64,000 nt of DNA from Loripinus fragilis. Lineage: Eukaryota > Mollusca > Bivalvia > Lucinida > Lucinidae. Within the stretch, counting starts at the first letter, position 1; each line of letters starts with the position of its first letter. Under the pieces are notes generated by a model, which did not search any database, was not told the origin of the DNA, and worked only from the letters and a program-made list of their open reading frames with translations. This document shows, in pieces, positions 44,601 through 56,181 of the stretch. The stretch covers positions 17,792,687 to 17,856,686 of the forward strand of contig OZ026522.1 in assembly GCA_964019695.1 (NCBI GenBank), written 5' to 3'. The position numbers and the translations under genes are program-made.

Positions 44601-47153
44601 ATTGAATTTTTGATGGAAAATCGACAGCCGCGGACCTTACAAAAATGGTGAAAATTTTGTACTATCTCAAAATGTGCTAAGAAAACATTCTTTGGCAAAA
44701 TTCTTTATTCCACTCATCAAAAGAAGTGTTTCTACAAACTTTTAGGCAGTTTTTGGAAAATTGAATTTTTGACGGAAAATCGACAGCCGTGGACCTTACA
44801 AAAATGGTGAAAATTTGTACTATCTCAAAATGTGCTAACAAAATATTTTTTGGCAAAATTGTTTGTTCCACTCATCAAAAGAAGTTTTTCTACAAACTTT
44901 TAGGCAGTTTTTGGAAAATTGAATTTTTGACGGAAAATCGACAGCCGCGGACCTTACAAAATTGGTGAAAATTTTGTACTATCTCAAATGTGCTAAGAAA
45001 ATATTTTTTGGCAAAATTCTTTGTTCCACTCAGCAAAAGGAGTGTTTCTACAAACTTTTAGGCAGTTTTTGGAAAATTGAATTTTTGACGGAAAATCGAC
45101 AGCCGCGGACCTTACAAAAATGGTGAAAATTTTGTACTATCTCAAAATGTGCTAAGAAAATATTTTTTGGCAAAATTCTTAGTTCCACTCATCAAAAGAA
45201 GTGTTTCTGCAAACTTTTAGGCAGTTTTTGGAAAATTGAATTTTTGATGGAAAATCGACAGCCGCGGACCTTACAAAAATGGTGAAAATTTTGTACTATC
45301 TCAAAATGTGCTAAGAAAACATTCTTTGGCAAAATTCTTTATTCCACTCATCAAAAGAAGTGTTTCTACAAACTTTTAGGCAGTTTTTGGAAAATTGAAT
45401 TTTTGACGGAAAATCGACAGCCGTGGACCTTACAAAAATGGTGAAAATTTGTACTATCTCAAAATGTGCTAAGAAAATATTTTTTGGCAAAATTGTTTGT
45501 TCCACTCATCAAAAGAAGTTTTTCTACAAACTTTTAGGCAGTTTTTGGAAAATTGAATTTTTGACAGAAAATCGACAGCCGCGGACCTTACAAAATTGGT
45601 GAAAATTTTGTACTATCTCAAATGTGCTAAGAAAATATTTTTTGGCAAAATTCTTTGTTCCACTCAGCAAAAGGAGTGTTTCTACAAACTTTTAGGCAGT
45701 TTTTGGAAAATTGAATTTTTGACGGAAAATCGACAGCCGCGGACCTTACAAAAATGGTAAAAATTTGTACTATCTCAAAATGTGCTAAGAAAATATTTTT
45801 TGGCAAAATTCTTTGTTCCACTCATCAAAAGAAGTGTTTCTACAAACTTTAAGGCAGTTTTTGGAAAATTGAATTTTTGACGGAAAATCGACAGCCGCGG
45901 ACCTTACAAAAATGGTGAAAATTTTGTACTATCTCAAAATGTGCTAAGAAAACATTCTTTGGCAAAATTCTTTATTCCACCCAGCAAAAGAAGTGTTTCT
46001 ACAAACTTTTAGGCAGTTTTTGGAAAATTGAATCTTTGACGGAAAATCGACAGCTGCAGACCTTACAAAAATGGTGAAAATTTTAAACTATCTCAAAATG
46101 TGCTTAGAATTTTTTTCAGGCAAAATTCTTTGTTCCACTCAGCAAAAGAAGTGTTTCTCCAAACTTTAAGGCAGTTTTTGCAAAATTGAATTTTAGACGG
46201 AAAATCGACAGCCGCGGACCTTACAAAAATGGTAAAAATTTGTACTATCTCAAAATGTGCTAAGAAAATATTTTTTGGCAAAAGTCTTTATTCCACTCAG
46301 CAAAAGAAGTGTTTCTACAAACTTTTAGGCAGTTTTTGGAAAATTGAATTTTTGACGGAAAATCGACAGCAGCGGACCTTACAAAAATGGTAAAAATATA
46401 TACTATCTCAAAATGTGCTAAGAAAATATTTTTTTGGCAAAATTCTTTGTTCCACTCATCAAAAGAAGTGTTTCTCCAAACTTTTAGGCAGTTTTTTGGA
46501 AAATTGAATTTTTGACGGAAAATCGACAGCCGCGGACCTTACAAAAATGGTGAAAATTTTGTACTATCTCAAAATGTGCTAAGAAAACATTCTTTGGCAA
46601 AATTCTTTATTCCACTCATCAAAAGAAGTGTTTCTACAAACTTTTAGGCAGTTTTTGGAAAATTGAATTTTTGACGGAAAATCGACAGCCGCGGACCTTA
46701 CAAAAATGGTAAAAATTTGTACTATCTCAAAATGTGCTAAGAAAATATTTTTTGGCAAAATTCTTTGTTCCACTCATCAAAAGAAGTGTTTCTACAAACT
46801 TTAAGGCAGTTTTTGGAAAATTGAATTTTTGACGGAAAATCGACAGCCGCGGACCTTACAAAAATGGTGAAAATTTTGTACTATCTCAAAATGTGCTAAG
46901 AAAATATTTTTTGGCAAAATTCTTAGTTCCACTCATCAAAAGAAGTGTTTCTCCAAACTTTTAGGCAGTTTTTGGAAAATTGAATTTTTGATGGAAAATC
47001 GACAGCCGCGGACCTTACAAAAATGGTGAAAATTTTGTACTATCTCAAAATGTGCTAAGAAAACATTCTTTGGCAAAATTCTTTATTCCACTCATCAAAA
47101 GAAGTGTTTCTACAAAGTTTTAGGCAGTTTTTGGAAAATTGAATTTTTGACGG

Positions 47154-47311
47154 AAAATCGACAGCCGTGGACCTTACAAAAATGGTGAAAATTTGTACTA
47201 TCTCAAAATGTGCTAAGAAAATATTTTTTGGCAAAATTGTTTGTTCCACTCATCAAAAGAAGTGTTTCTACAAACTTTAAGGCAGTTTTTGGAAAATTGA
47301 ATTTTTGACGG
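47154..47311 (+). repeat. P/Q hybrid monomer
   Basis: P through AAAATTGTTTGTTCC, then the Q end (GTGTTTCTACA, CTTTAAGG). Related but earlier switches at 48740-48897 and 60776-60933 keep only the CCGTGG start of P and have the Q body; those two are 12036 bp apart. Confidence 0.8.
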
Positions 47312-47649
47312 AAAATCGACAGCCGCGGACCTTACAAAATTGGTGAAAATTTTGTACTATCTCAAATGTGCTAAGAAAATATTTTTTGGCAAAATTCTTT
47401 GTTCCACTCAGCAAAAGGAGTGTTTCTACAAACTTTTAGGCAGTTTTTGGAAAATTGAATTTTTGACGGAAAATCGACAGCCGCGGACCTTACAAAAATG
47501 GTGAAAATTTTGTACTATCTCAAAATGTGCTAAGAAAACATTCTTTGGCAAAATTCTTTATTCCACCCAGCAAAAGAAGTGTTTCTACAAACTTTTAGGC
47601 AGTTTTTGGAAAATTGAATCTTTGACGGAAAATCGACAGCCGCAGACCT

Positions 47650-50600
47650 TACAAAAATGGTGAAAATTTTAAACTATCTCAAAATGTGCTTAGAATTTTT
47701 TTCAGGCAAAATTCTTTGTTCCACTCAGCAAAAGAAGTGTTTCTCCAAACTTTAAGGCAGTTTTTGCAAAATTGAATTTTTGACGGAAAATCGACAGCCG
47801 CGGACCTTACAAAAATGGTAAAAATTTGTACTATCTCAAAATGTGCTAAGAAAATATTTTTTGGCAAAATTCTTTATTCCACTCAGCAAAAGAAGTGTTT
47901 CTACAAACTTTTAGGCAGTTTTTGGAAAATTGAATTTTTGACGGAAAATCGACAGCAGCGGACCTTACAAAAATGGTAAAAATATGTACTATCTCAAAAT
48001 GTGCTAAGAAAATATTTTTTTGGCAAAATTCTTTGTTCCACTCATCAAAAGAAGTGTTTCTCCAAACTTTTAGGCAGTTTTTTGGAAAATTGAATTTTTG
48101 ACGGAAAATCGACAGCCGCGGACCTTACAAAAATGGTGAAAATTTTGTACTATCTCAAAATGTGCTAAGAAAACATTCTTTGGCAAAATTCTTTATTCCA
48201 CTCATCAAAAGAAGTGTTTCTACAAACTTTTAGGCAGTTTTTGGAAAATTGAATTTTTGACGGAAAATCGACAGCCGCGGACCTTACAAAAATGGTAAAA
48301 ATTTGTACTATCTCAAAATGTGCTAAGAAAATATTTTTTGGCAAAATTCTTTGTTCCACTCATCAAAAGAAGTGTTTCTACAAACTTTAAGGCAGTTTTT
48401 GGAAAATTGAATTTTTGACGGAAAATCGACAGCCGCGAACCTTACAAAAATGGTGAAAATTTTGTACTATCTCAAAATGTGCTAAGAAAATATTTTTTGG
48501 CAAAATTCTTAGTTCCACTCATCAAAAGAAGTGTTTCTCCAAACTTTTAGGCAGTTTTTGGAAAATTGAATTTTTGATGGAAAATCGACAGCCGCGGACC
48601 TTACAAAAATGGTGAAAATTTTGTACTATCTCAAAATGTGCTAAGAAAACATTCTTTGGCAAAATTCTTTATTCCACTCATCAAAAGAAGTGTTTCTACA
48701 AACTTTTAGGCAGTTTTTGGAAAATTGAATTTTTGACGGAAAATCGACAGCCGTGGACCTTACAAAAATGGTAAAAATTTGTACTATCTCAAAATGTGCT
48801 AAGAAAATATTTTTTGGCAAAATTCTTTGTTCCACTCATCAAAAGAAGTGTTTCTACAAACTTTAAGGCAGTTTTTGGAAAATTGAATTTTTGACGGAAA
48901 ATCGACAGCCGCGGACCTTACAAAATTGGTGAAAATTTTGTACTATCTCAAATGTGCTAAGAAAATATTTTTTGGCAAAATTCTTTGTTCCACTCAGCAA
49001 AAGGAGTGTTTCTACAAACTTTTAGGCAGTTTTTGGAAAATTGAATTTTTGACGGAAAATCGACAGCCGCGGACCTTACAAAAATGGTAAAAATTTGTAC
49101 TATCTCAAAATGTGCTAAGAAAATATTTTTTGGCAAAATTCTTTGTTCCACTCATCAAAAGAAGTGTTTCTACAAACTTTAAGGCAGTTTTTGGAAAATT
49201 GAATTTTTGACGGAAAATCGACAGCCGCGGACCTTACAAAAATGGTGAAAATTTTGTACTATCTCAAAATGTGCTAAGAAAACATTCTTTGGCAAAATTC
49301 TTTGTTCCACTCAGCAAAAGGAGTGTTTCTACAAACTTTTAGGCAGTTTTTGGAAAATTGAATTTTTGACGGAAAATCGACAGCAGCGGACCTTACAAAA
49401 ATGGTAAAAATATGTACTATCTCAAAATGTGCTAAGAAAATATTTTTGGCAAAATTCTTTGTTTTACTCATCAAAAGAAGTGTTTCTCCAAACTTTTAGG
49501 CAGTTTTTGGAAAATTGAATTTTTGACAGAAAATCGACAGCCGGGGACCTTACAAAAATGGTGAAAATTTTGTACTATCTCAAAATGTGCTAAGAATTTC
49601 TTTTCAGGCAAAAATTCTTTGTTCCACTCAGCAAAAGAAGTGTTTCTACAAACTTTTAGGCAGTTTTTGCAAAAATGAATTTTTGACGGAAAATCGACAG
49701 CTGCGGACCTTACAAAATTGGTGGAAATTTTGTACTATCTCAAATGTGCTAAGAAAATATTTTTTTGGCAAAATTCTTTGTTCCACTCATCAAAAGAAGT
49801 GTTTCTACAAACTTTTAGGCAGTTGTTGGAAAATTGAATTTTTGACGGAAAATCGACAGCCGCGGACCTTACAAAATTGGTGAAAATTTTGTACTATCTC
49901 AAATGTGCTAAGAAAATATTTTTTGGCAAAATTCTTTGTTCCACTCAGCAAAAGGAGTGTTTCTACAAACTTTTAGGCAGTTTTTGGAAAATTGAATTTT
50001 TGACGGAAAATCAACAGCCGCGGACCTTACAAAAATGGTAAAAATTTGTACTATCTCAAAATGTGCTAAGAAAATATTTTTTGGCAAAATTCTTTGTTCC
50101 ACTCATCAAAAGAAGTGTTTCTACAAACTTTTAGGCAGTTTTTGGAAAATTGAATTTTTGATGGAAAATCCACAGCCGCGGACCTTACAAAAATGGAGCA
50201 AAATTTGTACTATCAAAATGTGCTAAGAAAATATTTTTTGGCAAAATTCTTTGTTCCACTCATCAAAAGAAGTTTTTCTACAAACTTTTAGGCATTTTTT
50301 GGAAAATTGAATTTTTGATGGAAAATCGACAGCCGCGGACCTTACAAAATTAGTGAAATTTTTGTACTATCTCAAATGTGCTAAGAAAATATTTTTTGGC
50401 AAAATTCTTTGTTCCACTCAGCAAAAGGAGTGTTTCTACAAACTTTTAGGCAGTTTTTGGAAAATTGAATTTTTGATGGAAAATCGACAGCCGCGGACCT
50501 TACAAAAATGGTAAAAATTTGTACTATCTCAAAATGTGCTAAGAAAATATTTTTTGGCAAAATTCTTTGTTCCACTCATCAAAAGAAGTGTTTCTACAAA

Positions 50601-51964
50601 CTTTTAGGCAGTTTTTGGAAAATTGAATTTTTGACGGAAAATCGACAGCCGCGTACCTTACAAAAATGGTGAAAATTTTGTACTATCTCAAAATGTGCTA
50701 AGAAAACATTCTTTGGCAAAATTCTTTATTCCACCCAGCAAAAGAAGTGTTACTACAAACTTTTAGGCAGTTTTTGGAAAATTGAATTTTTGACGGAAAA
50801 TCGACAGCCGCAGACCTTACAAAAATGGTGAAAATTTTAAACTATCTCAAAATGTGCTAAGAATTTTTTTCAGGCAAAATTCTTTGTTCCACTCAGCAAA
50901 AGAAGTGTTTCTACAAACTTTAAGGAAGTTTTTGCAAAATTGAATTTTTGACGGAAAATCGACAGCCGCGGACCTTACAAAAATGGTAAAAATTTGAACT
51001 ATCTCAAAATGTGCTAAGAAAATATTTTTTGGCAAAATTCTTTATTCCACTCAGCAAAAGAAGTGTTTCTACAAACTTTTAGGCAGTTTTTGGAAAATTG
51101 AATTTTTGACGGAAAATCGACAGCAGCGGACCTTACAAAAATGGTAAAAATATGTACTATCTCAAAATGTGCTCAGAAAATATTTTTTGGCAAAATTCTT
51201 TGTTCCACTCATCAAAAGAAGTGTTTCTCCAAACTTTTAGGCAGTTTTTGGAAAATTGAATTTTTGACGGAAAATCGACAGCCGCGGACCTTACAAAAAT
51301 GGTGAAAATTTTGTACTATCTCAAAATGTGCTAAGAAAACATTCTTTGGCAAAATTCTTTATTCCACCCAGCAAAAGAAGTGTTTCTACAAACTTTTAGG
51401 CAGTTTTTGGAAAATTGAATCTTTGACGGAAAATCGACAGCCGCAGACCTTACAAAAATGGTGAAAATTTTAAACTATCTCAAAATGTGCTTAGAATTTT
51501 TTTCAGGCAAAATTCTTTGTTCCACTCAGCAAAAGAAGTGTTTCTCCAAACTTTAAGGCAGTTTTTGCAAAATTGAATTTTTGACGGAAAATCGACAGCC
51601 GCGGACCTTACAAAAATGGTAAAAATTTGTACTATCTCAAAATGTGCTAAGAAAATATTTTTTGGCAAAATTCTTTATTCCACTCAGCAAAAGAAGTGTT
51701 TCTACAAACTTTTAGGCAGTTTTTGGAAAATTGAATTTTTGACGGAAAATCGACAGCAGCGGACCTTACAAAAATGGTAAAAATATGTACTATCTCAAAA
51801 TGTGCTAAGAAAATATTTTTTTGGCAAAATTCTTTGTTCCACTCATCAAAAGAAGTGTTTCTCCAAACTTTTAGGCAGTTTTTGGAAAATTGAATTTTTG
51901 ACGGAAAATCGACAGCCGCGGACCTTACAAAAATGGTGAAAATTTTGTACTATCTCAAAATGTG
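47650..51964 (+). repeat. Long duplicated segment, left copy (offset 12036 bp)
   Basis: Order C-D-M-O-Q-N-O-[P/Q]-A-Q-X-[M'/Y]-E-F-A-G-H-I-J-K-L-D-M-B-C-D-M-N, same as 59690-64000. Shared rare changes: TTTTACTC in M'/Y, TGTTACTAC in K, TTTGAACTATC in D (near 50995). The left limit is approximate. Confidence 0.87.
49373..49529 (+). repeat. M'/Y hybrid monomer (left copy)
   Basis: M' start and body with a Y-type GACAG end, so Y is missing before E. It carries TTGTTTTACTCATC where others have TTGTTCCACTCATC. An identical hybrid with the same change is at 61409-61565, 12036 bp away. Confidence 0.86.
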
Positions 51965-54900
51965 CTAAGAAAATATGTTTTGGCAAAATTCTTAGTTCCA
52001 CTCATCAAAAGAAGTGTTTCTCCAAACTTTTAGGCAGTTTTTGGAAAATTGAATTTTTGATGGAAAATCGACAGCCGCGGACCTTACAAAAATGGTGAAA
52101 ATTTTGTACTATCTCAAAATGTGCTAAGAAAACATTCTTTGGCAAAATTCTTTATTCCACTCATCAAAAGAAGTGTTTCTACAAACTTTTAGGCAGTTTT
52201 TGGAAAATTGAATTTTTGACGGAAAATCGACAGCCGTGGACCTTACAAAAATGGTGAAAATTTGTACTATCTCAAAATGTGCTAAGAAAATATTTTTTGG
52301 CAAAATTGTTTGTTCCACTCATCAAAAGAAGTTTTTCTACAAACTTTTAGGCAGTTTTTGGAAAATTGAATTTTTGACGGAAAATTGACAGCCGCGGACC
52401 TTACAAAATTGGTGAAAATTTTGTACTATCTCAAATGTGCTAAGAAAATATTTTTTGGCAAAATTCTTTGTTCCACTCAGCAAAAGGAGTGTTTCTACAA
52501 ACTTTTAGGCAGTTTTTGGAAAATTGAATTTTTGACGGAAAATCGACAGCCGCGGACCTTACAAAAATGGTGAAAATTTTGTACTATCTCAAAATGTGCT
52601 AAGAAAACATTCTTTGGCAAAATTCTTTATTCCACTCATCAAAAGAAGTGTTTCTACAAACTTTTAGGCAGTTTTTGGAAAATTGAATTTTTGACGGAAA
52701 ATCGACAGCCGCAGACCTTACAAAAATGGTGAAAATTTTAAACTATCTCAAAATGTGCTTAGAATTTTTTTCAGGCAAAATTCTTTGTTCCACTCAGCAA
52801 AAGAAGTGTTTCTCCAAACTTTAAGGCAGTTTTTGCAAAATTGAATTTTTGACGGAAAATCGACAGCCGCGGACCTTACAAAAATGGTAAAAATTTGTAC
52901 TATCTCAAAATGTGCTAAGAAAATATTTTTTGGCAAAATTCTTTATTCCACTCAGCAAAAGAAGTGTTTCTACAAACTTTTAGGCAGTTTTTGGAAAATT
53001 GAATTTTTGACGGAAAATCGACAGCAGCGGACCTTACAAAAATGGTAAAAATATGTACTATCTCAAAATGTGCTAAGAAAATATTTTTTGGCAAAATTCT
53101 TTGTTCCACTCATCAAAAGAAGTGTTTCTCCAAACTTTTAGGCAGTTTTTGGAAAATTGAATTTTTGACGGAAAATCGACAGCCGCGGACCTTACAAAAA
53201 TGGTGAAAATTTTGTACTATCTCAAAATGTGCTAAGAAAATATTTTTTGGCAAAATTCTTAGTTCCACTCATCAAAAGAAGTGTTTCTCCAAACTTTTAG
53301 GCAGTTTTTGGAAAATTGAATTTTTGATGGAAAATCGACAGCCGCGGACCTTACAAAAATGGTGAAAATTTTGTACTATCTCAAAATGTGCTAAGAAAAC
53401 ATTCTTTGGCAAAATTCTTTATTCCACTCATCAAAAGAAGTGTTTCTACAAACTTTTAGGCAGTTTTTGGAAAATTGAATTTTTGACGGAAAATCGACAG
53501 CCGTGGACCTTACAAAAATGGTGAAAATTTATACTATCTCAAAATGTGCTAAGAAAATATTTTTTGGCAAAATTGTTTGTTCCACTCATCAAAAGAAGTT
53601 TTTCTACAAACTTTTAGGCAGTTTTTGGAAAATTGAATTTTTGACGGAAAATCGACAGCCGCGGACCTTACAAAATTGGTGAAAATTTTGTACTATCTCA
53701 AATGTGCTAAGAAAATATTTTTTGGCAAAATTCTTTGTTCCACTCAGCAAAAGGAGTGTTTCTACAAACTTTTAGGCAGTTTTTGGAAAATTGAATTTTT
53801 GACGGAAAATCGACAGCCGCGGACCTTACAAAAATGGTAAAAATTTGTACTATCTCAAAATGTGCTAAGAAAATATTTTTTGGCAAAATTCTTTGTTCCA
53901 CTCATCAAAAGAAGTGTTTCTACAAACTTTAAGGCAGTTTTTGGAAAATTGAATTTTTGACGGAAAATCGACAGCCGCGGACCTTACAAAAATGGTGAAA
54001 ATTTTGTACTATCTCAAAATGTGCTAAGAAAACATTCTTTGGCAAAATTCTTTATTCCACCCAGCAAAAGAAGTGTTTCTACAAACTTTTAGGCAGTTTT
54101 TGGAAAATTGAATCTTTGACGGAAAATCGACAGCCGCAGACCTTACAAAAATGGTGAAAATTTTAAACTATCTCAAAATGTGCTTAGAATTTTTTTCAGG
54201 CAAAATTCTTTGTTCCACTCAGCAAAAGAAGTGTTTCTCCAAACTTTAAGGCAGTTTTTGCAAAATTGAATTTTTGACGGAAAATCGACAGCCGCGGACC
54301 TTACAAAAATGGTAAAAATTTGTACTATCTCAAAATGTGCTAAGAAAATATTTTTTGGCAAAATTCTTTATTCCACTCAGCAAAAGAAGTGTTTCTACAA
54401 ACTTTTAGGCAGTTTTTGGAAAATTGAATTTTTGACGGAAAATCGACAGCAGCGGACCTTACAAAAATGGTAAAAATATGTACTATCTCAAAATGTGCTA
54501 AGAAAATATTTTTTTGGCAAAATTCTTTGTTCCACTCATCAAAAGAAGTGTTTCTCCAAACTTTTAAGCAGTTTTTTGGAAAATTGAATTTTTGACGGAA
54601 AATCGACAGCCGCGGACCTTACAAAAATGGTGAAAATTTTGTACTATCTCAAAATGTGCTAAGAAAACATTCTTTGGCAAAATTCTTTATTCCACTCATC
54701 AAAAGAAGTGTTTCTACAAACTTTTAGGCAGTTTTTGGAAAATTGAATTTTTGACGGAAAATCGACAGCCGCGGACCTTACAAAAATGGTAAAAATTTGT
54801 ACTATCTCAAAATGTGCTAAGAAAATATTTTTTGGCAAAATTCTTTGTTCCACTCATCAAAAGAAGTGTTTCTACAAACTTTAAGGCAGTTTTTGGAAAA

Positions 54901-56181
54901 TTGAATTTTTGATGGAAAATCGACAGCCGCGGACCTTACAAAAATGGTGAAAATTTTGTACTATCTCAAAATGTGCTAAGAAAATATTTTTTGGCAAAAT
55001 TCTTAGTTCCACTCATCAAAAGAAGTGTTTCTCCAAACTTTTAGGCAGTTTTTGGAAAATTGAATTTTTGATGGAAAATCGACAGCCGCGGACCTTACAA
55101 AAATGGTGAAAATTTTGTACTATCTCAAAATGTGCTAAGAAAACATTCTTTGGCAAAATTCTTTATTCCACTCATCAAAAGAAGTGTTTCTACAAACTTT
55201 TAGGCAGTTTTTGGAAAATTGAATTTTTGACGGAAAATCGACAGCCGTGGACCTTACAAAAATGGTGAAAATTTGTACTATCTCAAAATGTGCTAAGAAA
55301 ATATTTTTTGGCAAAATTGTTTGTTCCACTCATCAAAAGAAGTTTTTCTACAAACTTTTAGGCAGTTTTTGGAAAATTGAATTTTTGACGGAAAATCGAC
55401 AGCCGCGGACCTTACAAAATTGGTGAAAATTTTGTACTATCTCAAATGTGCTAAGAAAATATTTTTTGGCAAAATTCTTTGTTCCACTCAGCAAAAGGAG
55501 TGTTTCTACAAACTTTTAGGCAGTTTTTGGAAAATTGAATTTTTGACGGAAAATCGACAGCCGCGGACCTTACAAAAATGGTAAAAATTTATACTATCTC
55601 AAAATGTGCTAAGAAAATATTTTTTGGCAAAATTCTTTGTTCCACTCATCAAAAGAAGTGTTTCTACAAACTTTAAGGCAGTTTTTGGAAAATTGAATTT
55701 TTGACGGAAAATCGACAGCCGCGGACCTTACAAAAATGGTGAAAATTTTGTACTATCTCAAAATGTGCTAAGAAAACATTCTTTGGCAAAATTCTTTGTT
55801 CCACTCAGCAAAAGGAGTGTTTCTACAAACTTTTAGGCAGTTTTTGGAAAATTGAATTTTTGACGGAAAATCGACAGCAGCGGACCTTACAAAAATGGGA
55901 AAATATGTACTATCTCAAAATGTGCTAAGAAAATATTTTTGGCAAAATTCTTTGTTCCACTCATCAAAAGAAGTGTTTCTCCAAACTTTTAGGCAGTTTT
56001 TGGAAAATTGAATTTTTGACGGAAAATCGACAGCCGCGGACCTTACAAAAATGGTGAAAATTTTGTACTATCTCAAAATGTGCTAAGAAAACATTCTTTG
56101 GCAAAATTCTTTATTCCACTCATCAAAAGAAGTGTTTCTACAAACTTTTAGGCAGTTTTTGGAAAATTGAATTTTTGACAG
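49530..56181 (+). repeat. E-to-E superunit, 42 monomers (34 plus an 8-mer)
   Basis: Cassette: E 49530, F 49690, A 49849, G 50007, H 50165, I 50322, J 50480, K 50638, L 50797-50954. Then D-M-B, an 8-monomer cycle C-D-M-N-O-P-A-B (51430-52697), and C-D-M-N-O-P-A-Q-B-C-D-M-O-Q-N-O-P-A-Q-X-M'-Y. Relative to 20232-25614 the offset is about 29300 bp before the extra cycle and 30568 bp after it, a difference of 1268 bp (8 monomers). K carries a private TGTTACTAC near 50750 that is also in the K near 62785. Confidence 0.87.
51430..52697 (+). repeat. Extra 8-monomer cycle C-D-M-N-O-P-A-B
   Basis: This 1268-bp segment precedes a second cycle C-D-M-N-O-P-A-Q-B at 52698-54122 (1425 bp, 9 monomers). It accounts exactly for the jump in offset to 20232-25614. 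Its B (52539-52697) ends in GAATTTTTGACGG and has CATC, unlike typical B (ATCTTTG, CCCAGC), so it is a B/O-like hybrid that may mark the joint. A at 52381 has a TTGACAG start (CpG loss). Confidence 0.83.

Larger units (their letters stand above)
42718..49529 (+). repeat. E-to-E superunit, 43 monomers
   Basis: Order: E 42718, F 42878, A 43037, G 43195, H 43353, I 43510, J 43668, K 43826, then C at 43985 in place of L, D-M-N-O-P-A-N-O-P-A-Q-B-C-D-M-O-Q-N-O-[P/Q]-A-B-C-D-M-O-Q-N-O-[P/Q]-A-Q-X-[M'/Y]. The K-to-C step and the M with CTCAAATG (near 44350) resemble 15.2-15.7 and 28.0-28.4 kb. The end from about 47650 is duplicated at 59690-61565. Private changes cluster near 46.2-46.4 kb (TTTTAGACGG, AAAAGTCTTT, ATATACTATC). 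Confidence 0.84.
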
